DNA of 64,000 bases from positions 3,658,001 to 3,722,000 of the forward strand of contig CP086683.1 of NCBI GenBank assembly GCA_030544685.1. Reading direction: 5' to 3'. Under the pieces are notes generated by a model. It saw nothing but the letters and a program-made list of their open reading frames with translations, was not told the origin of the DNA and did no database searches. The translations under genes and the position numbers were made by a program. The stretch comes from Pseudomonas sp. B21_DOA (lineage in GTDB: Bacteria > Pseudomonadota > Gammaproteobacteria > Pseudomonadales > Pseudomonadaceae). This document shows positions 33,547 to 42,939 of this stretch, one piece after another. Each line of letters opens with the position of its first letter. The stretch's first letter is position 1.

Positions 33547-33570
33547 TCATTTCTGCAAAGAGGAAAACCC

Positions 33571-34242
33571 ATGTCTGTTTACTTCCCCAACGGGGCGACG
33601 CTTTCGATTTCCAGCGGATTCGCCGCCGCCAAGATTATTTCGGCAATCAGCAACGCCAACCCGGGTGTTGCCACCAGCGCCGCGAACGGCTTTGCCAATG
33701 GCGACATCCTTCTGATCACCTCCGGCTGGGAAGACATCAACGAGCGCGCCGTGCGTGTATCCAACGCGGCGGCAGGCGCATTCACTCTGGAAGGCATCGA
33801 CACGTCCAACGTGGCTTTCTTTCCCGATGGCATCAGCGGCGGTACCGCCAAGAAAGTGACCGGTTGGGTCGCGGTCAACCAGGTGATCGGCAACTCCATG
33901 TCCGGCGGCGAGCAGCAATACTGGACTTACGCGCCGCTCGAAGCGCGCCGTGACAAGCAGATCCCGACCACCAAAAATGCGCAGGCGTTCGCTTTCCAGC
34001 TGGCTGACGATGACAGCCTGGCCTGGTACGAAGAACTGGATAAAGCCGATCGAGAGAAGGAAGTGCGCATCTTGCGTATGTCGCTGCCCAACGGCAAAAC
34101 GATCTATTACGCCGGTTATGCATCCTTCAACAAAACCCCAACGCTGGTGCGCAACGAAGGTGCAGCGGTTTCCTTTGGCTTTACCATCAATGCTGAAATC
34201 ACAGCGTATCGCGCGCCGGTCGCAGCTGGCGGCGGGGCCTGA
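33571..34242 (+). CDS. Major tail tube protein
   Basis: A 223-residue protein: MSVYFPNGATLSISSGFAAA, then GDILLITSGWEDINERAVRV, a middle KKVTGWVAVNQVIGNSMSGG and QQYWTYAPLE, and a C-terminal YAGYASFNKTPTLVRNEGAA. It matches siphovirus tail-tube proteins with the expected length and position. It polymerises around the tape measure. Confidence 0.9.
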   Translation: MSVYFPNGATLSISSGFAAAKIISAISNANPGVATSAANGFANGDILLITSGWEDINERAVRVSNAAAGAFTLEGIDTSNVAFFPDGISGGTAKKVTGWVAVNQVIGNSMSGGEQQYWTYAPLEARRDKQIPTTKNAQAFAFQLADDDSLAWYEELDKADREKEVRILRMSLPNGKTIYYAGYASFNKTPTLVRNEGAAVSFGFTINAEITAYRAPVAAGGGA

Positions 34243-34244
34243 TC

Positions 34245-34625
34245 ATGGCGAAGTTCAAGATTGCGCAAGCGCCCACATTCACCGGTGCGGTGATGGTCCC
34301 GGTAGTTGGCCAAGACGCGGTGAAGGTGGAATTTACCTTTAAATATCGAGACCGCATCGAACTTGCCGCGCTGTTTGATGGATGGAATCAGCGACAAAAG
34401 CAAAGCCTCGAGCAGGTCGGCGACAAGCCTACGATGTCTCAAATCGTTGCGGTCGACACCGAAAACCAAGTTCAGCAGATCAAGGATCTGGTTGTTGGCT
34501 GGGAGTTCGATGACAAGTTCGACGACCAGGGCATCAAGGCGCTGGTGACGTCTTGCCATGGTGCAACCGAGGCCGTGGTAAATGCCTACCAAGCGGCCTA
34601 CGCCAAGGCCCGCACGGGAAACTGA
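34245..34625 (+). CDS. Tail assembly chaperone G-type
   Basis: A 126-residue protein: MAKFKIAQAPTFTGAVMVPV, VKVEFTFKYRDRIELAALFD and LVVGWEFDDKFDDQGIKALV match the phage tail assembly chaperone family (functional equivalent of lambda gpG). It ends with a slippery G GGA AAC directly before the stop (34616-34625), so part of the ribosomes should shift by -1 and make a longer GT protein with the next frame. It binds the tape measure during tail assembly. Confidence 0.9.
   Translation: MAKFKIAQAPTFTGAVMVPVVGQDAVKVEFTFKYRDRIELAALFDGWNQRQKQSLEQVGDKPTMSQIVAVDTENQVQQIKDLVVGWEFDDKFDDQGIKALVTSCHGATEAVVNAYQAAYAKARTGN
34616..34622 (+). promoter_or_regulatory. Programmed -1 frameshift site GGGAAAC
   Basis: The heptamer is placed exactly in the 0 frame as xxG GGA AAC followed by TGA. 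The -1 frame continues LIRAARAMYEPPPNAEKL to 34945. Lambda uses GGGAAAG at the same point of G/T. A pseudoknot or stem was not tested. Confidence 0.85.
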
Positions 34626-34642
34626 TTCGCGCCGCCCGCGCC

Positions 34643-34945
34643 ATGTATGAGCCTCCTCCGAATGCGGAGAAACTTGCCGCATTCGGGTTGGACGCTGAGG
34701 ACCTCGAAGAGGAATTCGAAGTTTGGCCGTGCCTTTGGCCTGCTTTCCTCCTGTTTAACAGGATGTCCACTCAGTGGCGTGTCGGCGCCGGCGGCGCAAT
34801 TGGTCTCGACTACAGCAGCATTTGCGACGTGGCCGGCTTCCTGGGCATCAAGAAAAAGAAACTCGCTGAAATCTTCCCAGACCTTCAGGTGCTGGAAGGC
34901 GAAGCCCTGCGCGTCATGGCAGAGGAAAGGGAAAACAGCCCGTAA
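34643..34945 (+). CDS. GT C-terminal part (DUF1799)
   Basis: In the -1 frame relative to G: MYEPPPNAEKLAAFGLDAED, FEVWPCLWPAFLLFNRMSTQ, a GGAIGLDYSSICDVAGFLGI block and a charged end. This is the DUF1799 pattern. The frame is open back to the slippery site at 34616, so the main product is probably the G-GT fusion (34245-34945, about 233 residues). The ATG at 34643 has no good ribosome site, which supports frameshift expression. Confidence 0.85.
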   Translation: MYEPPPNAEKLAAFGLDAEDLEEEFEVWPCLWPAFLLFNRMSTQWRVGAGGAIGLDYSSICDVAGFLGIKKKKLAEIFPDLQVLEGEALRVMAEERENSP

Positions 34946-34972
34946 ACGCGGGCATCTATTCAAGGTGAGTCG

Positions 34973-37900
34973 ATGAACATTGCAGAACTCGGCGTCAAGA
35001 TCGACTCGGCCGATGCGATTCAGGCCAAAGCCAGCCTGGATGAAATGGCCAAGGCCGGCGGCCGCGCCGAGCAGTCCGCCGTTTCGTTGATGAACGAAAT
35101 GCAGGCGCTGGAGAAATCGCTCTCTACCAACGCCAAGACCACGCAGGATCTCGCAAAACAGCGGGAAGCATTGGCGAAGCTGACCAAGACCGGCGCCTAT
35201 GGCGAGGCTGAGGCCGCGAAGATCTCGGCGCAGCTCGACAAGCAGCAGGTAGCGCTGGCCAAGTCGACGATGGATGAGCAGAAGGCCCTGAATAGCCTGC
35301 TGGGCGCCATTGACCCGGCCCGCGCTGCACTGGCGAAGCTGGATACTCAGGTCGAGCAACTGGGCAAACACTTGGATGCAGGCCGGATCAGCCAGGACGA
35401 GTACAACACCGCGCTAGGCAAGATCGACAAGGACTACGACAAACTCAACAAAACCACCACCGGCTTCGACAAGCTGCGGCTCGGCTCGCGCCAGGCGCAG
35501 GAAAACGTGGTGCAGCTGGGGAATGCGCTGTCGTCGGGCGACTGGGGAAGCGGCGTTCGTGCTGTTGCTCAGTTGGGCGCCGGGGCGGGTGAGGGCGCGG
35601 CGGGCCTGCTGGCGATTCTCGGCCCGCTGGCGCTGGCCACTGCCGCGGTGGGTGGATTGGCATACGCTTTCTACAAGGGGAGCGAGGAGCAAGACAGCTA
35701 CAACAAATCGCTGATCCTGACCGGCAATTACGCCGGTGTGAGTGCTGGACAGCTCGGCGATATGGCGCGTCAGGTGAGCGCGACTGTCGGCACAACTGGG
35801 CAAGCCGCTGAGGTTCTAGCGCTGCTGGCCGGTAATGGAAAGATTGCTGGCGAGAGCTTTACGGGCATCACTCAAGCCGCGGTGTCGATGCAGGAAGCGA
35901 CCGGCAAGGCCGTGAGCGAGACTGTCGCGGAGTTCGCCAAGCTCGCCGACGACCCGGTCAAGGCATCTGCCGCGCTGAATGAGCAGTACCACTATCTCAC
36001 TGCGTCGGTTTACTCGCAGATCACGGCACTGGAGAAGCAGGGCGACCATGCCGGCGCCGTGAAGCTGGCGACCGAGTCGTTCGCTGATGCAATCAACGAG
36101 CGCACGCCGCGAATCCTCGAGAACCTGAGTTTCTGGGAGAAGGGCTACAACGCCGTTGCTCGCGCTGCTGATGGGTTGAAGAACATCGGGCGTAGCGATA
36201 TCGGCGCTGATATCGAGCAGGCCCGCCGTGACTTGGCGGGCGCTCAGGCGGGTGACGTAGGCCTGTTCCAGAATAAGCAGGAGATGATCGATCTCTATCA
36301 AAATCGCCTCAACATGCTGGAGGACCAGCAGGCCGCAGAAGCCGATATCGCCAAGTGGCAGGGTGAGCAGGCGAAGGCACAAGGCGATGCCGTCTCGTCG
36401 ATGGCGAAGATCGACGCTCTCACCAAGTCGGCATGGACGAACGAGCAGAAGCGCACCGAGGCGATCAAGGAGTACAAGCGTCAGCTCGAAGACATCCGCA
36501 AGGTCGCCCCGAACGATCCTCGCCTGAATCAGGCGGCGATCGACAAGAACCTGGCGAACATTAACGACCAGTTCAAGGATGCGAAAACGGCAGCCACTCA
36601 GGTCGATATGACCGGCTTCAACAATGCCAAGAACGACCTGGCAGCTATCAGCACTGAGTACAAAAACGCTCAGAAGGAACTGGACGCTGCGCAGAAGGCT
36701 GGACTTGTCACTCAGGCCGACTACGTCCTGAAGCGTGAAGCGCTCATCGGCAACGAGCGCGACGAAGTGACCGCAGCCTACGAGGCTGAGATCGCTGCGC
36801 TGGAAGCCGCGAAGGCGAAAAAGACCACATCTGCCGCGCAAAGCATCCAGCTGGATCAGAAGATTGCCGATGCTCGCGCCGGCATGGTCAAGGCTCAAAG
36901 GAAGCTGACAGCCAGCTCGAAGTGCTCGCTACCAGCGAAACCGGAAGGCTGGCGAAGCAGGAGCGAGCGATTTCCTCCTACGTTCAGGCCTTGAGCCAGC
37001 AGCAGAGAGCACTGGAACTGGCAGGGCAGCGGGCAGTAGTTGGCGTTGGCCAGGGTGATCGGCAGAACGCACTGAACGGAGAACTGAACAGCCAGCAAGA
37101 CCGGTTTGCTCAGCAATCGCTGGAACTGGACAACCAACGGTCTGACCCGTCCCGCAACATGTCGGAAGAGGAATTCGCTCGGAAGTCGCGGGCGCTCGCA
37201 GATGCGAACAAGACCGCAACCGATCAGATCCGGCAGAACTACGCCGATGTTGAGAGGGCTCAAGGGGACTGGACCAAGGGCGCAACGTCGGCTTGGGCCA
37301 ATTACCTGGACTCGGCGAGCAACATCGCCGGCCAGACGAAAACTCTGTTCGGTAATGCCTTCAGCTCGATGGAGGACGCAGTCGTCAACTTCGCCATGAC
37401 CGGGAAGCTGTCGTTTGCTGACTTCACCAAGTCGATTTTGGCGGACATGGCGAGGATCGCGACGCGCCAGGCCAGTTCAGCGCTGCTGAGCAGTCTCGTT
37501 GGTGCGGCTACCAGCTACTTCACTGGCGGTGGGGGCGGCAATGGACTGGCGGCTGGGTCTGCGGGTGCGACGTCGTCGAATCTCGGCGCGTCCTCAGCGG
37601 GCTACTCAAGCAGCTACTTTCCTCAGGCGCTCGGCGGTGCCTGGTCGTCGGGCGTGCAAATGTTTGCCAACGGCGGTGCCTTCACCAACAACATCGTCAG
37701 CACGCCGACATCTTTCGGGATGGCCGGAGGCAGGGCGGGCGTAATGGGGGAAGCGGGGCCTGAGGCGATCATGCCTTTGACCAGAACCTCCAGCGGCAAG
37801 CTCGGCGTTCTTGCTGCTGGCGGCGGTTCCGGGACAACGATCAGCATCAGCGCGCCGGTCACGGTGGTAACTGAGGACCGTGGGTCTGAAGGCATGCAGA

Positions 37901-38022
37901 TCGACCAGCAAGCGCTATCGAAAAACCTTCAATCGCAAATGCAGGCCGTGGCCGAGAAAGCCGTCGCTGACTCTTGGCGAGCGGGCGGCACCAGCTTTCG
38001 AAATGCCAATGGGAGGGCCTGA
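34973..38022 (+). pseudogene. Tape measure protein, one frameshift
   Basis: With one A restored in AAA at 36897-36899 this gives about 1,016 residues, setting a tail of about 150 nm by the usual rule. The N-terminus MNIAELGVKIDSADAIQAKA is typical; coiled coils follow. There is a hydrophobic Gly/Ala-rich segment near 200-235 (LLAILGPLALATAAVGGLAY). The lambda tail-length domain is seen at about 240-370 (YAGVSAGQLGDMARQVSATV). The C-terminal domain with FSSMEDAVVNFAMTGKLSFA, DFTKSILADMARIATRQ belongs to the lambda tape-measure C family. Stop overlaps the next ATG. Confidence 0.88.
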
Positions 38023-38360
38023 TGGCCATCGAGAAATTCACCTGGCCAACCGAGCGCGGTGAGACACCCGAAATCACCTATCGGGTGCGCACCTCTAAGT
38101 TTGGCGGCGGCTACGCGCAGAATGTTGGCGACGGCCCGAACAACAAGGAGGACTCCTATCCGATCACCTGCTCCGGTCGAAAGGCCAAGGTGCTGGAGAT
38201 CATGAAGTTCCTTGACCGGCACGCCGGTGCGAAGGCGTTTCTGTGGACAACCCCGCTCGGCGAGCTCGGGCTGTTCACCTGCAAAAATCCCGCTCCCACA
38301 CCAATGGGCGGCGGGGTCTTCAAACTCACCGCCACGTTCGAGCGGGCCTTCCGACCATAA
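38022..38360 (+). CDS. Minor tail protein M-type
   Basis: A 112-residue protein: MAIEKFTWPTERGETPEITY, KFGGGYAQNVGDGPNNKEDS, then FLDRHAGAKAFLWTTPLGE and ATFERAF. It matches phage tail protein M, a tail-tip component. ATGA overlap with the tape measure. Confidence 0.9.
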   Translation: MAIEKFTWPTERGETPEITYRVRTSKFGGGYAQNVGDGPNNKEDSYPITCSGRKAKVLEIMKFLDRHAGAKAFLWTTPLGELGLFTCKNPAPTPMGGGVFKLTATFERAFRP

Positions 38361-38369
38361 GGGGCAACC

Positions 38370-39119
38370 ATGCCGCTGATCAGTGACATCCAGGTCCTTG
38401 AACCTGGCAGCGAAGTGCTGCTCTTTGAATTGGACGGCACGGACTATGGCGCGGACGTGCTGCGCTTCCATGGGCACGCGATACCGCACACGCCGGCCGA
38501 GCTGATCGCAGCCGGCGCCGATGCTGACCAACTGCCGGCGAAAGCGATTTACTGGCAGGGCAACGAGTACAGCGCCTGGCCGATGCAGATCGACGGCATA
38601 GAGGCGAACGGCGACGGCACGGCGGTCCGGCCGACATTGTCCGTCGGCAACGTCAACGGGCGCATCACCGCGCTTTGTCTGGCTTTCGAGGATCTGCTCG
38701 AATTCAAGCTGACGATGCGCCACACGCTGGGCAGCTACCTCGACGCGGCGAACTTTCCGGCCGGCAACCCAACAGCTGACCCAACCCAAGAGACGATTGA
38801 GGTCTGGTACATCGACCAGAAGACGAATGAGGACGGGGAGACGGTCAGCTGGGAGTTGGCGAGCCCGGGCGACGTGGGGAACGAGTCAATCGGTCGGCAG
38901 GCCACAACGCTGTGCCACTGGTGCCTTACCGGCGGATATCGCGGGCCGAACTGTGGCTACACCGGGCCCTACGTGACGAAGGACGGTGTCATTACCGACA
39001 ACCCAGAACTGGACGAATGCGACGCCACGCTGGGCAAGGGCTGCATCCCGCGCTTCGGCGAGGGAAACCCGCTGCCGTTCGGTGGCTTCCCGGCCGTTTC
39101 CCTAATCGCACGGAGCTGA
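38370..39119 (+). CDS. Minor tail protein L (Fe-S type)
   Basis: A 249-residue tail-tip protein. The C-terminal domain has the four-cysteine cluster LCHWCLTGGYRGPNCGY and DECDATLGKGCIPRFG, which in lambda L holds an iron-sulfur cluster. The N-terminal MPLISDIQVLEPGSEVLLFE and YWQGNEYSAWPMQIDGIEAN are family blocks. Sits between M and K as in lambda. Confidence 0.92.
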   Translation: MPLISDIQVLEPGSEVLLFELDGTDYGADVLRFHGHAIPHTPAELIAAGADADQLPAKAIYWQGNEYSAWPMQIDGIEANGDGTAVRPTLSVGNVNGRITALCLAFEDLLEFKLTMRHTLGSYLDAANFPAGNPTADPTQETIEVWYIDQKTNEDGETVSWELASPGDVGNESIGRQATTLCHWCLTGGYRGPNCGYTGPYVTKDGVITDNPELDECDATLGKGCIPRFGEGNPLPFGGFPAVSLIARS

Positions 39120-39120
39120 C

Positions 39121-39906
39121 ATGCGAAAGCACATCTTGAATGCTATCCAGGCGCATGCGGCGGCCGAGTACCCGAAAGAGTGCTGCGGCCTGCTGCTGGC
39201 GATCGGGCGCAGGCAACAATACTTCCCCTGCATCAACGTTTCGACTGAGCCGAACGAAGAGTTCCGGATCGATCCGGTGCAGTACGCCGCGGCCGAAGAC
39301 GAAGGCGAAGTAATCGGCGTAATTCATTCGCATCCGGATGCCACCAGCAGGCCGTCGTCGCGTGACCTTGCCATGTGCGAAGCAACGGCGATGCCCTGGC
39401 ACATCCTGAGCTGGCCGGAAGGCGATCTGCGGACCATCGTGCCGACCGGCGAGGTGCCGCTGCTGAAACGGCCATTTGTGCACGGGGCTTGGGACTGCTG
39501 GCAGGTGTGCGCCGATTGGTATAAGCGCGAGTGGGGGCTGGAATTCGAAGCGTTCAAGCGCGCGGATGGCTGGTGGGAGAGCAAGGACAACACCAGCCTG
39601 TACGAAGCGAACTACGAAGCCGCCGGCTTTTACCGCGTCGACCATCCGCAGCGCGGCGACATGATCGTCATGGAGGTAGGTCGGACGGTTTACCCGAACC
39701 ACGCGGGGATCTTCCTCGGCGCTGATTCGGTTCTGCCTGGTGAAGATGCCGCCACGTTTGGCCCTGGCCCGTTCCTGCTGCACCACCTGTATGGCAGGCC
39801 ATCAGAGGTCATTGTCTTCGGCGGGCCTTGGCTTGACCGGACACGCTTGATTCTTAGGCACAAAAACGCACACCCAATCACATCAGCGGCGCAGCCGCAG
39901 GAGTAA
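39121..39906 (+). CDS. Tail assembly protein K (JAMM plus NlpC/P60)
   Basis: A 261-residue protein. The N-terminal Mov34/JAMM metalloprotease-like domain has EYPKECCGLLL and HSHPDATSRPSSRD (zinc motif HxHx7SxxD). The C-terminal NlpC/P60 domain has GAWDCWQVCADWYKREWG (catalytic Cys) and YPNHAGIFLG (catalytic His). It probably cuts peptidoglycan peptides or processes tail-tip proteins during assembly and entry. Only one base separates it from L. Confidence 0.93.
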   Translation: MRKHILNAIQAHAAAEYPKECCGLLLAIGRRQQYFPCINVSTEPNEEFRIDPVQYAAAEDEGEVIGVIHSHPDATSRPSSRDLAMCEATAMPWHILSWPEGDLRTIVPTGEVPLLKRPFVHGAWDCWQVCADWYKREWGLEFEAFKRADGWWESKDNTSLYEANYEAAGFYRVDHPQRGDMIVMEVGRTVYPNHAGIFLGADSVLPGEDAATFGPGPFLLHHLYGRPSEVIVFGGPWLDRTRLILRHKNAHPITSAAQPQE

Positions 39907-39909
39907 ATT

Positions 39910-40044
39910 ATGAGCGAGATAATTAGCAGCAATGCGAAAGATACGGCAGGGCGATCTATCTGGTTCATAGACGAGAACGGCAGCATTTTCATTGCCTCGC
40001 AGGCTTTGAAGCATGCCGCCGTCTCGTTGAAGCTTACTCGTTAG
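39910..40044 (+). CDS. Tiny protein (44 aa)
   Basis: MSEIISSNAKDTAGRSIWFI starts three bases after K and ends HAAVSLKLTR. It overlaps the 3' end of the convergent gene by 11 bases. A short beta pattern is visible but no family. It belongs to the block of added genes between K and I. Confidence 0.5.
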   Translation: MSEIISSNAKDTAGRSIWFIDENGSIFIASQALKHAAVSLKLTR

Positions 40045-40297
40045 GCTTGCCGAATTTCTGCGCGTACTCTTCTTCGGAAAGTGCTACCGGAAGCGCGGCA
40101 CCGGGGAAAGCTTTTTCCCAAATCGCTTTTATCAGCGCGTCGCCATATCCGCCTTGAGCCGAACCGTGCATTGCGACGCCCAGGTATCCCTTGGTCAAGT
40201 CTGGGCTTTGTTGCGCAAGAACATGGGTAAGGGCAAGAACCGCGTTCGTCAATTGCATTATTGCATCATCAATCTGTGTTACAGGCTGCTCACTCAC
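40034..40297 (-). CDS. Convergent cargo protein (87 aa)
   Basis: The GTG start at 40297 follows GGAGG at 7 bases (VSEQPVTQIDDAIMQLTNAV), which is better than the upstream in-frame codon at 40336. The N-terminal half is a helix (AIMQLTNAVLALTHVLAQQS) and the end is acidic. It is opposite to all tail genes, so it is probably expressed in the lysogen. Function unknown. Confidence 0.6.
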   Translation of the reverse strand: MSEQPVTQIDDAIMQLTNAVLALTHVLAQQSPDLTKGYLGVAMHGSAQGGYGDALIKAIWEKAFPGAALPVALSEEEYAQKFGKPNE

Positions 40298-40517
40298 ATT
40301 GACCTCCAGGTCATAAACGCGCCGAAATTGGCGCAATCCCAGTCCTTGGGCTTGCAGGCGAAGGACTGGGGAATCCGTTGCGTGAGGGCAAGAGGCTACT
40401 ATTGGAGAACGGCGGGGCGTTAGTGGTGATTCGTACAGCGGCTAACGCCGGTGCTGATTGTGTGTAGTGATGGCTAGAGGCTATCATTGGGTCTTTAGGT
40501 TATGCCACGGAATATCA

Positions 40518-41135
40518 GTGAAAAAAGCTCTCATCTGTGCTGCGCTGCTACTCCAAGCGTGCAGCTCTCACAGTCCTTCTCCAGCGCCTCCAAAGGTTGA
40601 ATTCGTTGAGGTCAAATATGATCCTGCAACTATGTCACGAGTCAGAATTTACACCGGAGTTTCGTTCCTGGAGGCCAGCTATAGCGTGGGGTATTCCTGC
40701 GAAGCGTTGAGCGCCGAGTTGCCCGTAAGACCCAAGAATAAACCTCGTCCTGAGGCGCATCTACAGCGTGTACAGAACAACTCAAAACTCAGCATCGGGA
40801 TGCCTAACTCATGGTGGCTCACTAACGGAACTGCTCAGAATGAAAAATTTTCAGAAATGGTGGTTCCCGCTGGCAAGCCTTTTGTAGTGGATATCAAATA
40901 CGTCGGTGACGGTGTTTGCATGCCTCCTGCTAGGACATTCGTGCCCGAGCCCGGAGTGGATTACGAGGCACATTTGGTATGGACTAATCAGGCAGGAGAG
41001 CGCAACTCTTGCGTCACAGTCGCCCACAGGCTAGGCGACCTCCCGCCAATCCAGCTTCCTCCAATACGATCAGGCATATGCGTTCAGCCGAATAAGTATG
41101 TGAAGAGCTCCATTACACGCTGGGATTCGAAGTAA
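40518..41135 (+). CDS. Lipoprotein (205 aa), tail-region cargo
   Basis: The GTG start at 40518 gives VKKALICAALLLQACSSHSP, a lipoprotein signal with lipobox LLQAC. The mature part has four Cys residues (GYSCEALS, GVCMPPA, NSCVTV, SGICVQPN), probably two disulfides in the periplasm. AT-richer than the tail genes. Membrane-anchored phage lipoproteins often block the receptor or DNA entry for related phages; that role is inferred. Confidence 0.7.
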   Translation: MKKALICAALLLQACSSHSPSPAPPKVEFVEVKYDPATMSRVRIYTGVSFLEASYSVGYSCEALSAELPVRPKNKPRPEAHLQRVQNNSKLSIGMPNSWWLTNGTAQNEKFSEMVVPAGKPFVVDIKYVGDGVCMPPARTFVPEPGVDYEAHLVWTNQAGERNSCVTVAHRLGDLPPIQLPPIRSGICVQPNKYVKSSITRWDSK

Positions 41136-41181
41136 CGTGCGCCAGTGATATCTTGCACCCCTTTTCCACAGAGTGACCTAC

Positions 41182-41403
41182 ATGAAATTGATCGTAGGAG
41201 CGCTGGCGGTAGTGCTCCTTTTTGGGTGTTCACACAAAAGGCAGCCACTCGATAATCGTGATCCGTGCTTAGATTCCGGTGATCCTGGAAGCCCAGGATT
41301 TAATGCTTGCCTTGACCGCCGCGCCAAGGCTTTAAAGGCCCTACTTGAAGACGGCGGTGAAAACCAGCGTCGAATAATTTCCGATGAAAAAATCGACAAC
41401 TGA
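41182..41403 (+). CDS. Small lipoprotein (73 aa)
   Basis: MKLIVGALAVVLLFGCSHKR is a lipoprotein signal (lipobox LFGC). The short mature part carries DPCLDSGDPGSPGFNACLDR with two Cys. Its signal closely resembles that of the lipoprotein at 41818 (MRTLIGALAVALLAGC). Function unknown. Confidence 0.65.
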   Translation: MKLIVGALAVVLLFGCSHKRQPLDNRDPCLDSGDPGSPGFNACLDRRAKALKALLEDGGENQRRIISDEKIDN

Positions 41404-41488
41404 ATACAATGGAATCGACCACGTGAAATTAAATATCGGAGCGTTTACCTGGGGCAGTGCAGCACCTGCCTTGTCCTCGAGGTTTTAA

Positions 41489-41815
41489 ATGGAGCTGTCG
41501 CGCCTCAACGAGCTCTTTTTCGAGAACAACTGCGTAGCTTCGATGCGGCTCGAAATGGTGGATTTCAAATACAACCTCACGCTGACCATGTCTTCTGCCG
41601 ATGATCCTGAAACCGAGGGCGTGACGGCCGTTTTTCGTGACGTCAGCTCACTGAACCTAAGCGGTTTCGGTGGCGGGCTGACCCAATTCATGGACCTCGT
41701 GGTGACTCGTATCGACGACGGTCTCGATAGAATCAGGTATGAGCTGAGAGATATTGAGGACGAAAAAATTTCGTTCTATTTCTTCACCTTCAGCGTGCGA
41801 GACCATAAGGAGTAA
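41489..41815 (+). CDS. Hypothetical protein (108 aa)
   Basis: MELSRLNELFFENNCVASMR starts a soluble, beta-rich protein with a DFKYNLTLTMSSADDPETEG segment and an acidic C-terminal half. It has no signal peptide and lies two bases before the next lipoprotein gene, so the two may work together. No family was recognised. Confidence 0.6.
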   Translation: MELSRLNELFFENNCVASMRLEMVDFKYNLTLTMSSADDPETEGVTAVFRDVSSLNLSGFGGGLTQFMDLVVTRIDDGLDRIRYELRDIEDEKISFYFFTFSVRDHKE

Positions 41816-41817
41816 AT

Positions 41818-42240
41818 ATGCGGACATTGATAGGAGCGTTGGCGGTAGCGCTGTTGGCGGGGTGTGCAACTTCGCCGACGCCTTCCAATGAAGCCAAGCA
41901 GGCGCCGGCCAGCCAGCTGTCGGCCTACCAGGCCAAGCCATCAGGGGCATATGGGACACTGCAAGTGATCCGCGACTCTGGGCAGACCGGAAGCCTTTGT
42001 TCAATGGCCGTTTTTATCGATGGCAAACAAGCTGCCAAGCTCGATCCGGGTCAGAAGGCATCTTTCTATCTGCCGCCTGATTCGGTTTCAGTTGGCGCCG
42101 CTTACACCGGCTCTGGCATCTGCTCCATGGGTGCGGCCCGAGTGGAGAGGGAAGCGATCGTGAAAGACGGCGCGATCAAGAAATATCGAATTTTCACCGG
42201 GGGCGATGGGCAGATCGACATACTGCCCACGACTCTCTGA
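41818..42240 (+). CDS. Lipoprotein (140 aa)
   Basis: Signal MRTLIGALAVALLAGCATSP (lipobox LAGC). The mature part has GTLQVIRDSGQTGSLCSMAV and SGICSMGAARVERE, giving two CSM units; the fold appears to be a small beta sandwich. A terminator follows at once. Part of the lipoprotein cluster between tail genes K and I. Confidence 0.65.
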   Translation: MRTLIGALAVALLAGCATSPTPSNEAKQAPASQLSAYQAKPSGAYGTLQVIRDSGQTGSLCSMAVFIDGKQAAKLDPGQKASFYLPPDSVSVGAAYTGSGICSMGAARVEREAIVKDGAIKKYRIFTGGDGQIDILPTTL

Positions 42241-42244
42241 ACAG

Positions 42245-42267
42245 ACCGCCTCCGGGCGGTTTTTTAT
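42245..42267 (+). terminator. Terminator closing the lipoprotein cluster
   Basis: ACCGCCtccGGGCGGTTTTTT, followed by ATTGCCTGGAG and the ATG of tail gene I. The same terminator-plus-GCCTGGAG layout recurs at 43.35 and 49.94 kb. Confidence 0.85.
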
Positions 42268-42282
42268 TGCCTGGAGAATGGC

Positions 42283-42890
42283 ATGTGCTCAGCAATTACC
42301 TACACGCCAATGACGAAAGTCATGTTGTCGGGCTCGCTTGCGAAGAAGTTTTTTCGAAGCAAGCCATTCCATCTCGACGGCGGATCGGCCGTGGAGGTGT
42401 TCCGTGCGCTCAATGCGACCATTGATGGGTTCGCCGAGGAAATTAAACGACTGGAGCGCCTTGGACTGAAGTTTGCGATCTTCCGCAATCGCGCAAACAT
42501 CGGAATGGACGGATTCGATCTCGGCGGTACACGGGAAATCCGCATTGTTCCAGTGATTGGTGGCAGCAAGCGTGCTGGCGGGTTACAGACCATTATCGGC
42601 ACAGCGATGATCGCCGCAGCCTATGTGCTGTCATTCACTCCGTTTGCAGCCGCATCGCCGTTTTTATATGCGGCCGGCGCGTCGATGGCGATCGGCGGCG
42701 TCATTCAAATGCTCAGTCCGCAAGCCTCTGGACTGAAGCAAAGCGCATCCCCGAAAACTCTCCGTCCTACGCCTTCGGCAGCTCCAAGAACACCACTGCC
42801 AGCGGCAACCCGGTACCGATCTGCATCGGTGAACGCCGGTGGGGCGGGATGATCATCTCTGCGTCAATCCTGGCTGAAGACAAAGCTTAA
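42283..42890 (+). pseudogene. Tail assembly protein I, one frameshift
   Basis: FHLDGGSAVEVFRALNATID and IRIVPVIGGSKRAGGLQTII, with the membrane-like helices after it (GTAMIAAAYVLSFTPFAAAS), identify lambda I-type tail assembly protein. At CCGAAAA (42751-42757) the frame is lost. One base restores ENSPSYAFGSSKNTTASGNP, VPICIGERRWGG and IISASILAEDKA to the TAA at 42888, total about 202 residues. It works with J at the tail tip. Confidence 0.88.
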
Positions 42891-42939
42891 CGGCCTGGGA
42901 CCGGCCGGTGATACAGTCGCCATTTTCGGAGGGAAGACG

